Source of the DNA: Rugamonas rivuli
GTDB lineage: Bacteria; Pseudomonadota; Gammaproteobacteria; Burkholderiales; Burkholderiaceae_D
NCBI RefSeq assembly: GCF_009380165.1
Contig: NZ_WHUF01000001.1
Location: 620,001 to 684,000 of the forward strand
Direction of reading: 5' to 3'
Length of the DNA stretch: 64,000 nucleotides
Of this stretch, positions 25,811-35,246 are shown piece after piece; the first letter of the stretch is position 1; every line of letters starts with the position of its first letter. A program made the translations under genes and the position numbers. Below the pieces are notes generated by a model, which worked only from the letters and a program-made list of their open reading frames with translations, was not told where the DNA came from and did not search any database.

Positions 25811-27019
25811 TTACTTGACTTGCTTCGACTTTGACCGATGTGGATACACCGACAGCCCGATCAGCGCTACGACACAAAAGCCGGCGCCGGCACGGAACGT
25901 CCAGGCAGCCCCAACGCTATCCCATAGCAGTCCTGCCACGATACTGGCGATCAGCATTGCGATACCGCTCACCAAGTTGAAAAAGCCATAGGCCGTGCCA
26001 CGCAGATCTGCAGGTGCCGTGTCCGCAACCATCGTCGCCAGCAGTCCCTGCGTAATACCCATGTGAATACCCCAAAGCGCGACGCCCGGAAGCACGACCG
26101 CCCAATGATCGGTCAGGGCCAGCACCAGATCGGCGGCGATCAGCACGATCAGCCCGATCGCCAGCAGGAAGGTATGACTCATGCGGCCTGAGAGTTTTCC
26201 AAACGGATATGCGGAGACGGAATAGACCACGTTCATCGCCACCATGACCAGCGGCACCAGCGCGACAGGCACGCCGCCTTGCTGGGCACGTAGGACCAGA
26301 AACGCTTCGCTGAAGCGGGCCATCGTGAACACCGCGCCGATTGCGACCACCCACCAGTATGCACTGCCGAGGCGTTTCAGGTTTTCCCTGCGAATGGGGT
26401 TGGTACGTTTGGCCGTATGGTGCCGCTCTGGCTCGCGTACCCCCAAGAAAAGCAAAGCCACTGCCAGCATGCCAGGAACGACCGCCACCCAAAACACTTT
26501 CCTGAAATCGTTGGCCCATAGCAGCATCAGTCCGACCGCAAGCAGTGGGCCGAGGAACGCGCCGACTGTGTCGAGGGACTGGCGCAGGCCAAAGGCGGCG
26601 CCCCGTAAGTGTGGCGGAGCGATATCAGCGACCAGCGCGTCGCGCGGCGCTCCCCTGATGCCTTTGCCAACCCGATCGAGCAGCCTGGCGGATAGCACCA
26701 TGCCGCTCGTGCTGGCGATGGAAAACAGCGGCTTGGTCAGCGCCCCCAGAGCGTAACCAAGCACCGCCAGCCCTTTACGCCTGCCGAGATAGTCGCTCAA
26801 CGTGCCTGAAAACACCTTGACGATCAGCGCGGTGGATTCCGCCATGCCTTCAATGACGCCCACAGTGAGGACGCTGGTCCCCAGCGTTCCCACCATGAAC
26901 ATCGGCAGCAAGCTATGGACCATTTCGGAGGAAATATCCATCAGCATGCTGACAAAGCCCAGCACCCAGACGCCGGCCGGGATCTGGTTCAATATTCCGC
27001 CGGTTGCTTTTATGCCCAT
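25811..27019 (-). CDS. MFS transporter in the czc operon
   Basis: From the ATG at 27019 (GGAAG upstream) the protein is 402 residues with about 12 hydrophobic segments. MFS loop motifs are visible: SGTLSDYLGRRKGLAVLGY between helices 2 and 3, LLDRVGKGIRGAPRDALVAD in the cytoplasmic loop, and the repeated motif SGRMSHTFLL in the second half. Similar MFS proteins accompany czc-type operons and may export metals or small molecules. It starts 28 bp after the czcA stop, on the same strand, so it is probably the last gene of czcICBA. The upstream extension of the frame to 27121 overlaps czcA and is disregarded. The substrate cannot be assigned. Confidence 0.85.
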   Translation of the reverse strand: MGIKATGGILNQIPAGVWVLGFVSMLMDISSEMVHSLLPMFMVGTLGTSVLTVGVIEGMAESTALIVKVFSGTLSDYLGRRKGLAVLGYALGALTKPLFSIASTSGMVLSARLLDRVGKGIRGAPRDALVADIAPPHLRGAAFGLRQSLDTVGAFLGPLLAVGLMLLWANDFRKVFWVAVVPGMLAVALLFLGVREPERHHTAKRTNPIRRENLKRLGSAYWWVVAIGAVFTMARFSEAFLVLRAQQGGVPVALVPLVMVAMNVVYSVSAYPFGKLSGRMSHTFLLAIGLIVLIAADLVLALTDHWAVVLPGVALWGIHMGITQGLLATMVADTAPADLRGTAYGFFNLVSGIAMLIASIVAGLLWDSVGAAWTFRAGAGFCVVALIGLSVYPHRSKSKQVK

Positions 27020-27047
27020 CGCGCTTCCTATTGATGATTGTGCGGGG

Positions 27048-30000
27048 TCATGCGCTTGCAGGACCGTCGGAATCGACGACCGACCTCTGCGCGGTCGACA
27101 CGGAATCGAATTCGTCCTCATTTGCGCCGTGGAACAGACGATACAGCAACGGTAGCACGAGCAACGTCAACGCCGTCGACGACAGGATACCGCCAATGAC
27201 CACGGTGGCCAGCGGCCGCTGCACTTCGGCCCCGGTACCCGTCGCGATCGCCATCGGGATAAAACCAAGGGAAGCGACCAGCGCTGTCATCAGGACGGGA
27301 CGCAGCCGTGCGATGGCGCCTTCCTCGACGGCGGTGTCGAGGTCGGTGCCACCTTCACGTAGCGATCGGATGAACGCGACCATGACCAGCCCGTTCAGCA
27401 CCGCGACACCGGATAAGGCGATGAAACCAACCGCTGCCGAAATTGAGATCGGGATGCCGCGCGCCCACAAGGCGATGACGCCGCCGGTCAAGGCAAACGG
27501 AATTCCGCTAAACACCAGCAGGCCGTCGGTCAGGTTGCCGAACATCAGATAGAGCAGCGCCAACACCAGCAGCAAAGCGACCGGCACGATGATTTTGATC
27601 GTGCCGAGAGCTGACTGCAATTGCTCAAATTGTCCACCCCAGCGCAGCCAGTAGCCGGCGGGTAGCGCCACCTGCCGATCGATGGCCTGCTGCGATTCGG
27701 ACACAAACGAGCCGATATCACGGCCCCGCACGTTGGCGCTGACCACCACCAGCCGCTTGCCGTCCTCGCGGCTGATCTGATTCGGACCCGGCGTGAGGTT
27801 CAGTGTCGCCACCGCCGCGAGTGGCACAAAGCTATTTTTTCCATCCGGTGCTGCAGTTTTTGGCAACGCCACCGGCAGGCGGCGCAGCGCATCCAGGTCG
27901 CTGCGAACCTGTTCGGGCAACCTGACCACCAGATTGAACCGTCGGTCTCCCTGGAAGACAATACCAGCCGACTTGCCGTTGACGGCGGTGGCGACGGTTT
28001 CCTGGACATCGGCGAGGCTGATGCCGTAGCCGGCGATCTTGTCTCGGTCAATGTCGATGGTCAGCATGGGAAGCCCGGCCGTTTGTTCGACCTTCACGTC
28101 AGCTGCGCCAGCCGTCTTCTCAAGAATGGCCGCCACCTTGGCCGCGACATCGTTCAGGACCGTCATGTCATCGCCGAAGACCTTGACGGCCACGTCGCTG
28201 CGCACACCGGAGATCAATTCGTTGAAACGCAACTGGATCGGTTGAGAGAACTCGTAGTTGCTGCCGGGGATTTTCTCAACAGCGGACTGCATCGCCGCCA
28301 GCAACTCCGGTCTGGAGCGTCGCGGAGTCGGCCATTGAGCCTCTGGCTTGAGCATGATGTAACCGTCAGAGATATTCGGGCCTTGGGCGTCAGTTGCAAC
28401 TTCCGCTGTTCCCAGGCGGGTAAACACACGTTCAATTTCAGGGAAGCCCTGTTTTAGGGTGTGCTCGACCTGCTGCTGCATCAGCACCGCCTGTGTCAGG
28501 CTTGTTCCGGGGATGCGTAGGGCCAGGATCGCGAAGTCGCCTTCGTTCAGACTCGGAATGAATTCGCTACCCAGCCGCGTAGAAAGCAGACCGCATAGCA
28601 CGACGACGATTGCCACGCCTGTGAGCACGACCGGCTTGTTGCGCATGCTCTTGCCCAGCAGGGGGACGTAGGCACGCCGCGCTACGCCCATCAAGCGGTT
28701 TTCGGACTCGCTGACTTTGCTGCCGATAAACAACGCAACCGCTGCGGGAATGAAGGTGATCGACAGGACCATCGCCGCCACGAGAGCGATGACCACCGTG
28801 AACGCCATCGGATGAAACATTTTTCCCTCCACGCCGGTAAGTGCGAAGATGGGAAAATACACGACGATGATGATCATTTGCCCGAACAGCAGAGGCCGCT
28901 TCGCCTCATTCGATGCGCGGAACACTTCATGTAGTCGCTCGCTTCGACTCAATGGCCGGCCCTTCACCGCTTGGGCATGGGCTAGGCGCCGAACGCAATT
29001 TTCCACGATGACGACAGCGCCGTCGATGATGATGCCGAAGTCGAGCGCACCAAGGCTGAGCAGATTGGCACTGATCTTGTAAGTGACCATGCCGGTGAAG
29101 GTGAACAGCATCGCCAACGGAATCACGAGCGCCGTGATCAACGCCGCGCGCAGATTGCCCAGAAACAGGAACAAGACTGCAATCACCAGCACCGCGCCTT
29201 CCAACAGGTTCTGCTTGACCGTGTGAATCGCCTTGTCGACCAGCACGGTGCGGTCATACACAGGCTCGGCGCGCACGCCCCGAGGCAACGTGCGGTTGAT
29301 CTGCGCCAGCTTAGCATCGACGGCCTGGGACACAGCGCGGCTGTTTTCACCGATGAGCATGAACACGGTGCCAAGCACCACTTCCTCGCCGTTTTCCGTC
29401 GCTGCCCCGTTACGGAGCTCGCGGCCGAGGCTGACGCTGCCAACATCGCGCATGCGAACCGTTACGCCTTGAATATTGGTCAGCGCGATGTTGCCGATGT
29501 CCGACAGCGACAACACCTGTCCGGGCAGCCGGAGTAAAAGCTGCTCGCCCAGCTTCTCGATATATCCGGCACCCATGTTGCCGTTGTTGCGCTCCAGCGC
29601 GCTGACCACATCCTGCAAGCTCAAACCATAGGCGGCCAGCTTCTCGGGCGACGGTGCCACCTCATACTCCTTGGTATAGCCGCCGATCGAATTGACCTCC
29701 GTCACCCCCGTCACATTGCGCAATTGCGGCTTAATGACCCAGTCCTGGATCTCCCTCAAGTCCATCGACGAGTAAGCGGTGCCGTCGACCTTCCTGGCCT
29801 TGGCATCGGCCTTGACCGTCCATAGATAAATCTCTCCCAAACCGGTAGAGATCGGTCCCAGCGTCGGGCTGACATTGGGTGGCAGGCTGTCTTTTGCCTC
29901 CTGGATGCGCTGGTTGACGAGTTGCCGTGCAAAGTAGATGTCGGTCCCCTCCTTGAAGATGATGGTGACCTGGGACAATCCATAGCGCGACATCGAGCGC

Positions 30001-30245
30001 GTCTGCTCCAGCTGCGGCAGCCCGGCCATGGCTGTCTCTATCGGGTAGGTAATGCGCTGCTCGGTCTCCAGGGGCGAGTAACCCGGCACCGCGGTGTTGA
30101 CCTGCACCTGAACATTGGTGATGTCGGGAACGGCGTCGATCGGCAATTTTTGATAGCTGTAGATGCCTAGTCCCGCCGTGCCCAGGACCGCGAGCAGGAC
30201 CAGCCAGCGCAGCTCGACGGCGATGCGTATGATGCGTTCAAACAT
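27048..30245 (-). CDS. czcA: CzcA-type heavy-metal RND efflux pump
   Basis: The 1065-residue inner-membrane pump has the RND plan: TM1, a large periplasmic loop, TM2-6, a second loop and TM7-12. ALDFGIIIDGAVVIVENCV in TM4 contains the metal-RND DFG...DGAVVxVEN proton-relay motif. NEGDFAILALRIPGTSL and GTAEVATDAQGPNISD fit the zinc/cobalt/cadmium (CzcA) subgroup and lack the CusA methionines. It drives export of divalent cations from the periplasm or cytosol through the CzcCBA channel at the expense of the proton gradient. czcB ends 9 bp upstream. The operon is probably induced through the MerR-type promoter upstream of czcI. Confidence 0.95.
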   Translation of the reverse strand: MFERIIRIAVELRWLVLLAVLGTAGLGIYSYQKLPIDAVPDITNVQVQVNTAVPGYSPLETEQRITYPIETAMAGLPQLEQTRSMSRYGLSQVTIIFKEGTDIYFARQLVNQRIQEAKDSLPPNVSPTLGPISTGLGEIYLWTVKADAKARKVDGTAYSSMDLREIQDWVIKPQLRNVTGVTEVNSIGGYTKEYEVAPSPEKLAAYGLSLQDVVSALERNNGNMGAGYIEKLGEQLLLRLPGQVLSLSDIGNIALTNIQGVTVRMRDVGSVSLGRELRNGAATENGEEVVLGTVFMLIGENSRAVSQAVDAKLAQINRTLPRGVRAEPVYDRTVLVDKAIHTVKQNLLEGAVLVIAVLFLFLGNLRAALITALVIPLAMLFTFTGMVTYKISANLLSLGALDFGIIIDGAVVIVENCVRRLAHAQAVKGRPLSRSERLHEVFRASNEAKRPLLFGQMIIIVVYFPIFALTGVEGKMFHPMAFTVVIALVAAMVLSITFIPAAVALFIGSKVSESENRLMGVARRAYVPLLGKSMRNKPVVLTGVAIVVVLCGLLSTRLGSEFIPSLNEGDFAILALRIPGTSLTQAVLMQQQVEHTLKQGFPEIERVFTRLGTAEVATDAQGPNISDGYIMLKPEAQWPTPRRSRPELLAAMQSAVEKIPGSNYEFSQPIQLRFNELISGVRSDVAVKVFGDDMTVLNDVAAKVAAILEKTAGAADVKVEQTAGLPMLTIDIDRDKIAGYGISLADVQETVATAVNGKSAGIVFQGDRRFNLVVRLPEQVRSDLDALRRLPVALPKTAAPDGKNSFVPLAAVATLNLTPGPNQISREDGKRLVVVSANVRGRDIGSFVSESQQAIDRQVALPAGYWLRWGGQFEQLQSALGTIKIIVPVALLLVLALLYLMFGNLTDGLLVFSGIPFALTGGVIALWARGIPISISAAVGFIALSGVAVLNGLVMVAFIRSLREGGTDLDTAVEEGAIARLRPVLMTALVASLGFIPMAIATGTGAEVQRPLATVVIGGILSSTALTLLVLPLLYRLFHGANEDEFDSVSTAQRSVVDSDGPASA

Positions 30246-30254
30246 GATGGTGTC

Positions 30255-31490
30255 CTAGTCGTTATCTTTGGCGCTGCTCTTGCCGAGTTCGGCCTTCAAG
30301 ATGAAGCTGTTGGCGGCGTATGGCACGCCCGTTTTCAGCCCGTTGACAATTTCGCTATGCCGGCCATCTGAGCGACCGACCGTCACAACCTGAGTACGAA
30401 AACCATTCTTCGTACGCACGAATATGGTTGGTTTGCCCGCCAGGTCCTGTAGCGCGTCGGCGCGCACGGCGACCGGAACCTTGACTTCCCCGTCGGCGAC
30501 GTCGAAGTCCGCGAACAGTCCGGGGCGCCATTGTGTGTTCGGATTGGGTAGGACGACGCGCGCGAGCGCGCTGCGAGACTGGTCGCCGACCAGCGCACTC
30601 ACGTAGGTAATCTTCCCGATAGCGGAAGTATCCTGTTGCCGGACCCGTACCGTGACGCTATCGCCCACGCGCACGGCGCCAAGATTATTCGCAGGGACGT
30701 TGATGTCCGCCCACACCGTGGTCAGGTCGGAGACCTGAAACAGGGGCGTGTCTTCCTTGACGGCGTTTCCTACCACCAGATGCTTCTCCGTCAGCATGCC
30801 ATCGAACGGGGCGCGTACCTCATATCGGTTCAAAGCCGTCCCATTCGTTCCAGCCGCGCCTAGCGCCGCCAGTTTTTGCTGGACATTTTCTTTCACGACC
30901 GTCGCTTCGGTGAAAGCCTGCTCAGCCAGCAGAAAATCCTGCTCGGCCGAGATACGCTCCTTCCAGAGCACACGTTCCCGCTCATAGGAGGTTTTGGCCA
31001 GCGCCAGTCGATGCTGGGCGACGTTCAACTCGCTGCGTAGGTCGGAGATCGTGGCGCTGGCGATGGTCGCCAGCACGTCGCCACGCTTGACATGTTGCCC
31101 CAGTGTTCCGGTAACGGATTCGATGATGCCGGCCACCCGTGGGACCACGATGGCGGTTTTGTCGCCGTTTGCCCGGATTTCACCCGACAAGGTCAGCATC
31201 GTACGGATGGTGTCCGCCTGTGACATCTCGATCGTGACACCCGCCTGGCGGGCCTGCGCATCGGACAGGGTAACGACGCTGTCGCCGCCAGTACGATCCG
31301 ATTCCGCCGCCGTGCCGGCGACGGCGGATACAGGGGCCGCGACCGTGCTCGCCGATGGGCCGCTGGCAGGCTTGTCGTCATCGTCGCGTTGACCGCCGCG
31401 TTCGATCCCCAGAATGAGACCGCCGATCAGCACGCCAACGGCGAGCATGGCGGATATGTAGCGCAATTGTTTTCCGGTGGGCTTGTTCAC
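30255..31490 (-). CDS. czcB: CzcB-type periplasmic adaptor
   Basis: This 411-residue membrane-fusion protein starts with one TM anchor (AMLAVGVLIGGLILGIERGG) and a polar linker. It then has a barrel-sandwich (lipoyl-like) domain split by an alpha hairpin (QHVKRGDVLATIASATISDLRSELN and YERERVLWKERISAEQDFL cover the hairpin), then beta-barrel and membrane-proximal domains. It links CzcA to the outer-membrane CzcC. The start overlaps the czcC stop (ATGA) and the stop lies 9 bp before czcA, so the order is czcC-czcB-czcA. No His-rich N-terminal metal-binding tail is present, which separates it from CzcB forms with such a tail. Confidence 0.93.
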   Translation of the reverse strand: MNKPTGKQLRYISAMLAVGVLIGGLILGIERGGQRDDDDKPASGPSASTVAAPVSAVAGTAAESDRTGGDSVVTLSDAQARQAGVTIEMSQADTIRTMLTLSGEIRANGDKTAIVVPRVAGIIESVTGTLGQHVKRGDVLATIASATISDLRSELNVAQHRLALAKTSYERERVLWKERISAEQDFLLAEQAFTEATVVKENVQQKLAALGAAGTNGTALNRYEVRAPFDGMLTEKHLVVGNAVKEDTPLFQVSDLTTVWADINVPANNLGAVRVGDSVTVRVRQQDTSAIGKITYVSALVGDQSRSALARVVLPNPNTQWRPGLFADFDVADGEVKVPVAVRADALQDLAGKPTIFVRTKNGFRTQVVTVGRSDGRHSEIVNGLKTGVPYAANSFILKAELGKSSAKDND

Positions 31491-32845
31491 GGGGAGGTCT
31501 TTCCATTGAGCGAATTGGTGGCAATAGGTGCGCCGGTCAGGCGATCTATCTCGGCATGCGCGCGATGCAAGGATGCGACCGCGTTCAGATACTGCGTTTT
31601 TGCCTGCAGCAGGGTGCGTTGAGCGTCGAGCACGTCGAGGAAGGTGAATTTCCCGAACTCGAAGCCCTTTACCGCCGCGTCGTAGGCGCTCTGAGCGCCG
31701 GGCAGGATGTCGTTACGCAAGAGCAAGACAGCGTCACGCGCAGCGGTCCATTGCTGATGGAACTGCAACAGGTCGGCGCGCACACGGCTTTCGGTGGCGC
31801 TCAACTCATCGCTCGCCTTGTCGGTTCGGCGTAGTGCCTCCAATACATTGCCATGGTTCCGGTCGAACAGCGGCAGCGGCACGGATAAGCCGATGAGCGC
31901 TTGATTGCGTCCGATGTCCTCGGCCCGCTTGACGCCGACGCTAACTGTCACGTCCATGGTCCGCCGAGTCTTCTCGACCTCGGCCAGCGCGCTCCGGCGA
32001 TCTACCTCCAGGGCAGCGCGGCGCACCGACGGCGACGCGGCGATCAACGTTGCGATGTCCCCAAACTTGGGAACATCCGGCATATCGCCAAGTACCCCAT
32101 TGGCAACGCCAAAACACTGCACATCTCCATTCCACATCGCGCATAAGCGGCCGCGAGCGGCGACTACATCTGTGTTCGCCTGGGACCGTTCCAGCATGGC
32201 GTTCGCCTGGGCGACCCGCGCCTTGGTTTCTTCGACAGGAGAAATCTTGCCAGCAGTAACACGCTTGCCGGCGATCTCGCTCCCTCGCTGCGCCAGGACC
32301 ACCGCGGCATCCGCGAGCACGAGTCTTTCCTGGGCGACGAGCACATCGAAAAATGCGGCGATCACGTTGGCGCGGATATCGGCCACCTTGACAACACGGT
32401 CGGCAGCAGCGGCGTCCCGCGCGCGCTCGCCGGCGGCGATTCGCGCATTCCGCTTTCCTCCCAGTTCGACTATCTGGTTGAGCTGCACCGTCGTGGTTCT
32501 GGTCCCCTTTTTGAGATCCTCCAGCGAATACGCGAGTTCCGGATTGGGGCGTGCTCCCGACTGCACCAGTGCCGCCTCCGTGGCCGCGATCTCGCTAGCT
32601 GCGGCGCGAATATCGCTGTTACGCCGTGTGGCCAACTGGATGGCTGCATCGAGCGACAAGGTCGGAGCGAATTCCCCGTCGGGCAATGGCGCGGGAATGC
32701 TGCTGAGTTCCGAGCCGATACCGGCGCTCCACGCGTACGATGCGGGCGCGTAGCCACCTGACAAGCAGACGATAAAAATGACGGTCGCGCGGACTGTTTG
32801 CGGCAAGCGCAATATCCGAACGACCCTTGTATAAACATGAGCCAT
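31487..32845 (-). CDS. czcC: CzcC-type outer-membrane channel protein
   Basis: The 452-residue protein has a signal peptide (VIFIVCLSGGYAPASYA) and two TolC-like repeats rich in long amphipathic helices. SLDAAIQLATRRNSDIRAA and FGKFTFLDVLDAQRTLLQAKT are the characteristic OEP family helices. It forms the trimeric outer-membrane exit duct of the CzcCBA pump. It overlaps czcB by 4 bp. A 71-bp gap separates it from the small czcI-like gene upstream. The beginning of the mature chain (SELSSIPAPLPDGEF) is unlike other channels but typical in its lack of a lipobox. Confidence 0.92.
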   Translation of the reverse strand: MAHVYTRVVRILRLPQTVRATVIFIVCLSGGYAPASYAWSAGIGSELSSIPAPLPDGEFAPTLSLDAAIQLATRRNSDIRAAASEIAATEAALVQSGARPNPELAYSLEDLKKGTRTTTVQLNQIVELGGKRNARIAAGERARDAAAADRVVKVADIRANVIAAFFDVLVAQERLVLADAAVVLAQRGSEIAGKRVTAGKISPVEETKARVAQANAMLERSQANTDVVAARGRLCAMWNGDVQCFGVANGVLGDMPDVPKFGDIATLIAASPSVRRAALEVDRRSALAEVEKTRRTMDVTVSVGVKRAEDIGRNQALIGLSVPLPLFDRNHGNVLEALRRTDKASDELSATESRVRADLLQFHQQWTAARDAVLLLRNDILPGAQSAYDAAVKGFEFGKFTFLDVLDAQRTLLQAKTQYLNAVASLHRAHAEIDRLTGAPIATNSLNGKTSP

Positions 32846-32916
32846 GAATGATTCCTGTAAAACCTGATGACGTGATAAAACAGGCGCAAGCGCGCCGGAT
32901 CAAGAAATGGTTTAGT

Positions 32917-33252
32917 TCAGGAACATATGGGAGGACGATCCAGAGGGATGGGGCTTGCGGATGTAAAATCTGAGACAACTATCGCCAGATGAATGTCAGG
33001 CTCGGCGGCGCCAACAAAATAATCGTGCACGGGCATATCTGCCAAATTTGACAGTGACGCGTAAAGACCGGCCGCATGACTGACTTGGGTCCTCTCGGGC
33101 TTGGCCACCGGATTGGTCTGGGGCGCGACAACCGATTCATGTTGAACCTGTGACTGTTCTTCCAAAACTTCATCCAGAAACGGCCAGTCACCCAGGTTCA
33201 AGACGAAGGTGAGCAAAACAAAATAGCTTGCGGCCCGAAAGAATTTCAACAT
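32917..33252 (-). CDS. Small CzcI-like periplasmic protein
   Basis: The frame is open to 33462, but the promoter at 33365-33395 means that the start must lie downstream of about 33358. The ATG at 33252 gives a 111-residue protein; an ATG at 33333 is an alternative. The product begins with a hydrophobic signal-like segment (ASYFVLLTFVLNLG) and has a polar, Glu/Gln-rich mature part ending SPIPLDRPPICS. Small periplasmic proteins in this place, first gene of czcICBA operons, are called CzcI and are thought to affect induction or metal sensing. Similarity to known CzcI proteins is weak, so the name rests mainly on position and size. Confidence 0.6.
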   Translation of the reverse strand: MLKFFRAASYFVLLTFVLNLGDWPFLDEVLEEQSQVQHESVVAPQTNPVAKPERTQVSHAAGLYASLSNLADMPVHDYFVGAAEPDIHLAIVVSDFTSASPIPLDRPPICS

Positions 33253-33364
33253 AGTGCACAGACTAACATAGGTCAGCGGTAGGCTGGCTATGAGGAGCCC
33301 TCTGATGAGGGTATGACGTATTCGAAGGTACATAATCGGACGCTTGACGGGTTGATATGCAACG

Positions 33365-33395
33365 TTTATAAACCTTGTAGTCACTTTAAGGTCAA
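33365..33395 (-). promoter_or_regulatory. MerR-type promoter with 19-bp spacer for czcICBA
   Basis: On the minus strand TTGACC (-35) is followed after exactly 19 bp by TATAAA (-10), pointing to czcI. The spacer holds a dyad, ACCTT...AAGGT, at 33371-33391. An overlong 19-bp spacer with a centred dyad is the hallmark of promoters activated by MerR-family metal sensors by DNA untwisting. The divergent merR gene starts 5 bp from the -35 box, so it is also in a position to control its own expression. Confidence 0.75.
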
Positions 33396-33400
33396 GCATC

Positions 33401-33805
33401 ATGACGATATCCTTTTCGATCGGCCAGCTGGCCAGCGCCGCGCAAACGCCCTCGGCGACCATCCGGTATTACGAGAAAATCGGACTTCTTTCCACGCCGT
33501 CGCGCACCGGCAGCAACTACCGGCAATACAGCCAAGAGGACTTGGACCGGCTCGCCTTCGTGCGGCGGGCCAGGGGAACCGGATTTACGATCGACCAGGT
33601 GCGCAGCCTGCTGGCGTTCTCCGATCAGCGCGATGCAGACTGCTGCAAAGTGATGGCCATGACGTCCGAGCATTTACACGCGGTTGAGCAGAAGATTGCC
33701 GATCTGGTGGTGCTCAAGGAGCAACTGGCCAGTATGTTGGCGTCGTGCCAGGGCGGGACGGTGGCCAACTGCCGCATCATCGACACCTTGCAACCAAGGC
33801 AATGA
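33401..33805 (+). CDS. MerR-family metal-responsive regulator
   Basis: The 134-residue protein has the N-terminal MerR winged HTH (SIGQLASAAQTPSATIRYYEK, then TGSNYRQYSQEDLDRL) and a dimerisation helix. C-terminal Cys residues lie in DADCCKVM, MLASCQGG and VANCRIID, which fit the metal-binding layout of ZntR/CadR/PbrR-type sensors. It is divergent from czcICBA and overlaps the operator dyad with its first codons, so it almost certainly regulates that operon. It would activate transcription when Zn, Cd or Pb is bound. The stop lies 56 bp before the CDF transporter gene, which may be in the same transcript. Confidence 0.9.
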   Translation: MTISFSIGQLASAAQTPSATIRYYEKIGLLSTPSRTGSNYRQYSQEDLDRLAFVRRARGTGFTIDQVRSLLAFSDQRDADCCKVMAMTSEHLHAVEQKIADLVVLKEQLASMLASCQGGTVANCRIIDTLQPRQ

Positions 33806-33861
33806 ACTCAAGGGTGTATTCAGCTTGACGTTAGAGCGGCTTCAAGGTTTACCCTTGTTGG

Positions 33862-34713
33862 ATGAATACAGATACCGGCTTTGACCAAGAACCGTTCGCC
33901 GCCGCCATACCCCGCAGCGAGAGCGTCTTACTGTTGCCCAAAATGGACTGCCCATCAGAGGAAAACCTGATCCGGATGGCGCTTGCAGGCGTGGCTGGAA
34001 TCGGCTCGCTCAATTTTGACCTTGCCGCCCATACGCTGAGCGTGACACACCAGGGCGAGGCCCAAGCAATCCTTTCCTGCCTCGCGCCGCTTGGCCTGGG
34101 CGCCCAGTTGATCACCTCCGAACCCATTGCCGACGGCGCATGGCCGGAAATTGAACCGGTCGATGACGCTGGCGAGGCGCGGACGCTGCGCTGGCTGCTG
34201 GCGATCAACGGCCTCATGTTCCTGGTCGAGATGGTATGGGGTCTTCTGGCCGAATCGACGGGCCTGATCGCCGACTCGCTCGACATGTTCGCCGATGCTG
34301 CAGTCTACATCCTGGCCCTGTATGCTGTGGGCCGCTCCGTGGCATTGAAACGCCGCGCCGCGCACTTGGCTGGATGGTTGCAGGTGATTCTCGCGCTGGG
34401 GGCACTCGGCGAGGTGGTGCACCGTGGCGTGACCGGCAGCGAGCCCGAATCGGTCGCCATGATGGGAATTGGCGCTGTCGCGCTGGCCGCTAACGTGATT
34501 TGTCTGATGCTCATCGCAAAAAAACGCCATCACGGCGCCCACATGAAGGCGAGCTATATCTTCTCGGCGAACGACGTGATTGCCAACCTGGGCGTGGTCA
34601 TCGCCGGCGCGCTGGTGACGTGGACAGGCTCCCCCTATCCGGACCTGGTGGTGGGCTTTGTTATCAGCGTGATCGTCCTCATCGGCGCACGCCGCATTTT
34701 ACGTTTGCAGTAA
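33862..34713 (+). CDS. CDF-family cation transporter with degenerate HMA-like N-terminus
   Basis: The 283-residue protein has an N-terminal ferredoxin-like segment with MDCPSEENLIRMAL (28-41), like an HMA domain but with one Cys and not CxxC. After it come about six hydrophobic segments of the cation diffusion facilitator type: WLLAINGLMFLVEMVWG, then the metal-site helix LIADSLDMFADAAVY (D138, D141, D145). Near the end SYIFSANDVIANLGVV supplies the second metal-site helix and SPYPDLVVG is the family TM6 lead. It exports Zn, Cd or Co in exchange for protons. The HMA-like part may help capture the metal. It lies between merR and a small lipoprotein gene, all plus strand. Confidence 0.85.
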   Translation: MNTDTGFDQEPFAAAIPRSESVLLLPKMDCPSEENLIRMALAGVAGIGSLNFDLAAHTLSVTHQGEAQAILSCLAPLGLGAQLITSEPIADGAWPEIEPVDDAGEARTLRWLLAINGLMFLVEMVWGLLAESTGLIADSLDMFADAAVYILALYAVGRSVALKRRAAHLAGWLQVILALGALGEVVHRGVTGSEPESVAMMGIGAVALAANVICLMLIAKKRHHGAHMKASYIFSANDVIANLGVVIAGALVTWTGSPYPDLVVGFVISVIVLIGARRILRLQ

Positions 34714-34732
34714 TAGAGAGGCCACTCGTTCC

Positions 34733-35146
34733 ATGTCAACATCAAAAGGTGCCTGGAATCGCAGCGAAAACAGGATGCGCCGTTTGAACGCGGTCACCGC
34801 CACGGCCGTTGTTTCACTTGTTCTCGCTGGATGCGTGACGGCTCCATTGGACGCCGTCGACTGGCAGCATGGCGCGAGACGCGGCCATGTGGTCAGTACT
34901 TATGCCGCCGACCTGCCGCCAGCACAGCTGCCGAAGTGCCTGGCCAACTTGCCGCTCGATCAATATGCCGCACAGCGATTTGTGCAGGTCCGGTATCACC
35001 ACGGGCGCCTGATGTTGTCGGCGGTCGCGCCAATGCCGCCAACGCTCGATGTAAAGGATGGCGACATCGTTGAGTTGTGGCCTGCCGACTGCGCAGCCGG
35101 GAATATCGCGCGCATTACCCGGAAACTGAGTACCCAAGGACAGTGA
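34733..35146 (+). CDS. Small putative lipoprotein in metal module
   Basis: This 137-residue protein has an N-terminal basic stretch and the hydrophobic core TATAVVSLVLAGC, a lipobox with Cys at about residue 33. That position is late for a lipoprotein signal, so a later start (ATG at 34775) may be right. The mature part is small with two further Cys residues (LPKCLANLP and PADCAAGN). I recognise no family. It is 19 bp from the CDF gene stop, so co-transcription is likely. A periplasmic role in metal handling is plausible from position only. Confidence 0.6.
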   Translation: MSTSKGAWNRSENRMRRLNAVTATAVVSLVLAGCVTAPLDAVDWQHGARRGHVVSTYAADLPPAQLPKCLANLPLDQYAAQRFVQVRYHHGRLMLSAVAPMPPTLDVKDGDIVELWPADCAAGNIARITRKLSTQGQ

Positions 35147-35246
35147 CGGACGGCCGAGACGCCGGCACCGGAAGCATCGCGCATGCAGGCGCTCATTTTT
35201 GACTGCTTCGGCGGTGGCCGGCGAGTTGTGCTAACATTTGCGGACC

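Noticed and set aside
33253..33462. N-terminal extension of the CzcI-like gene to 33462
   Set aside because: It would start upstream of the MerR-type promoter and overlap the merR gene.
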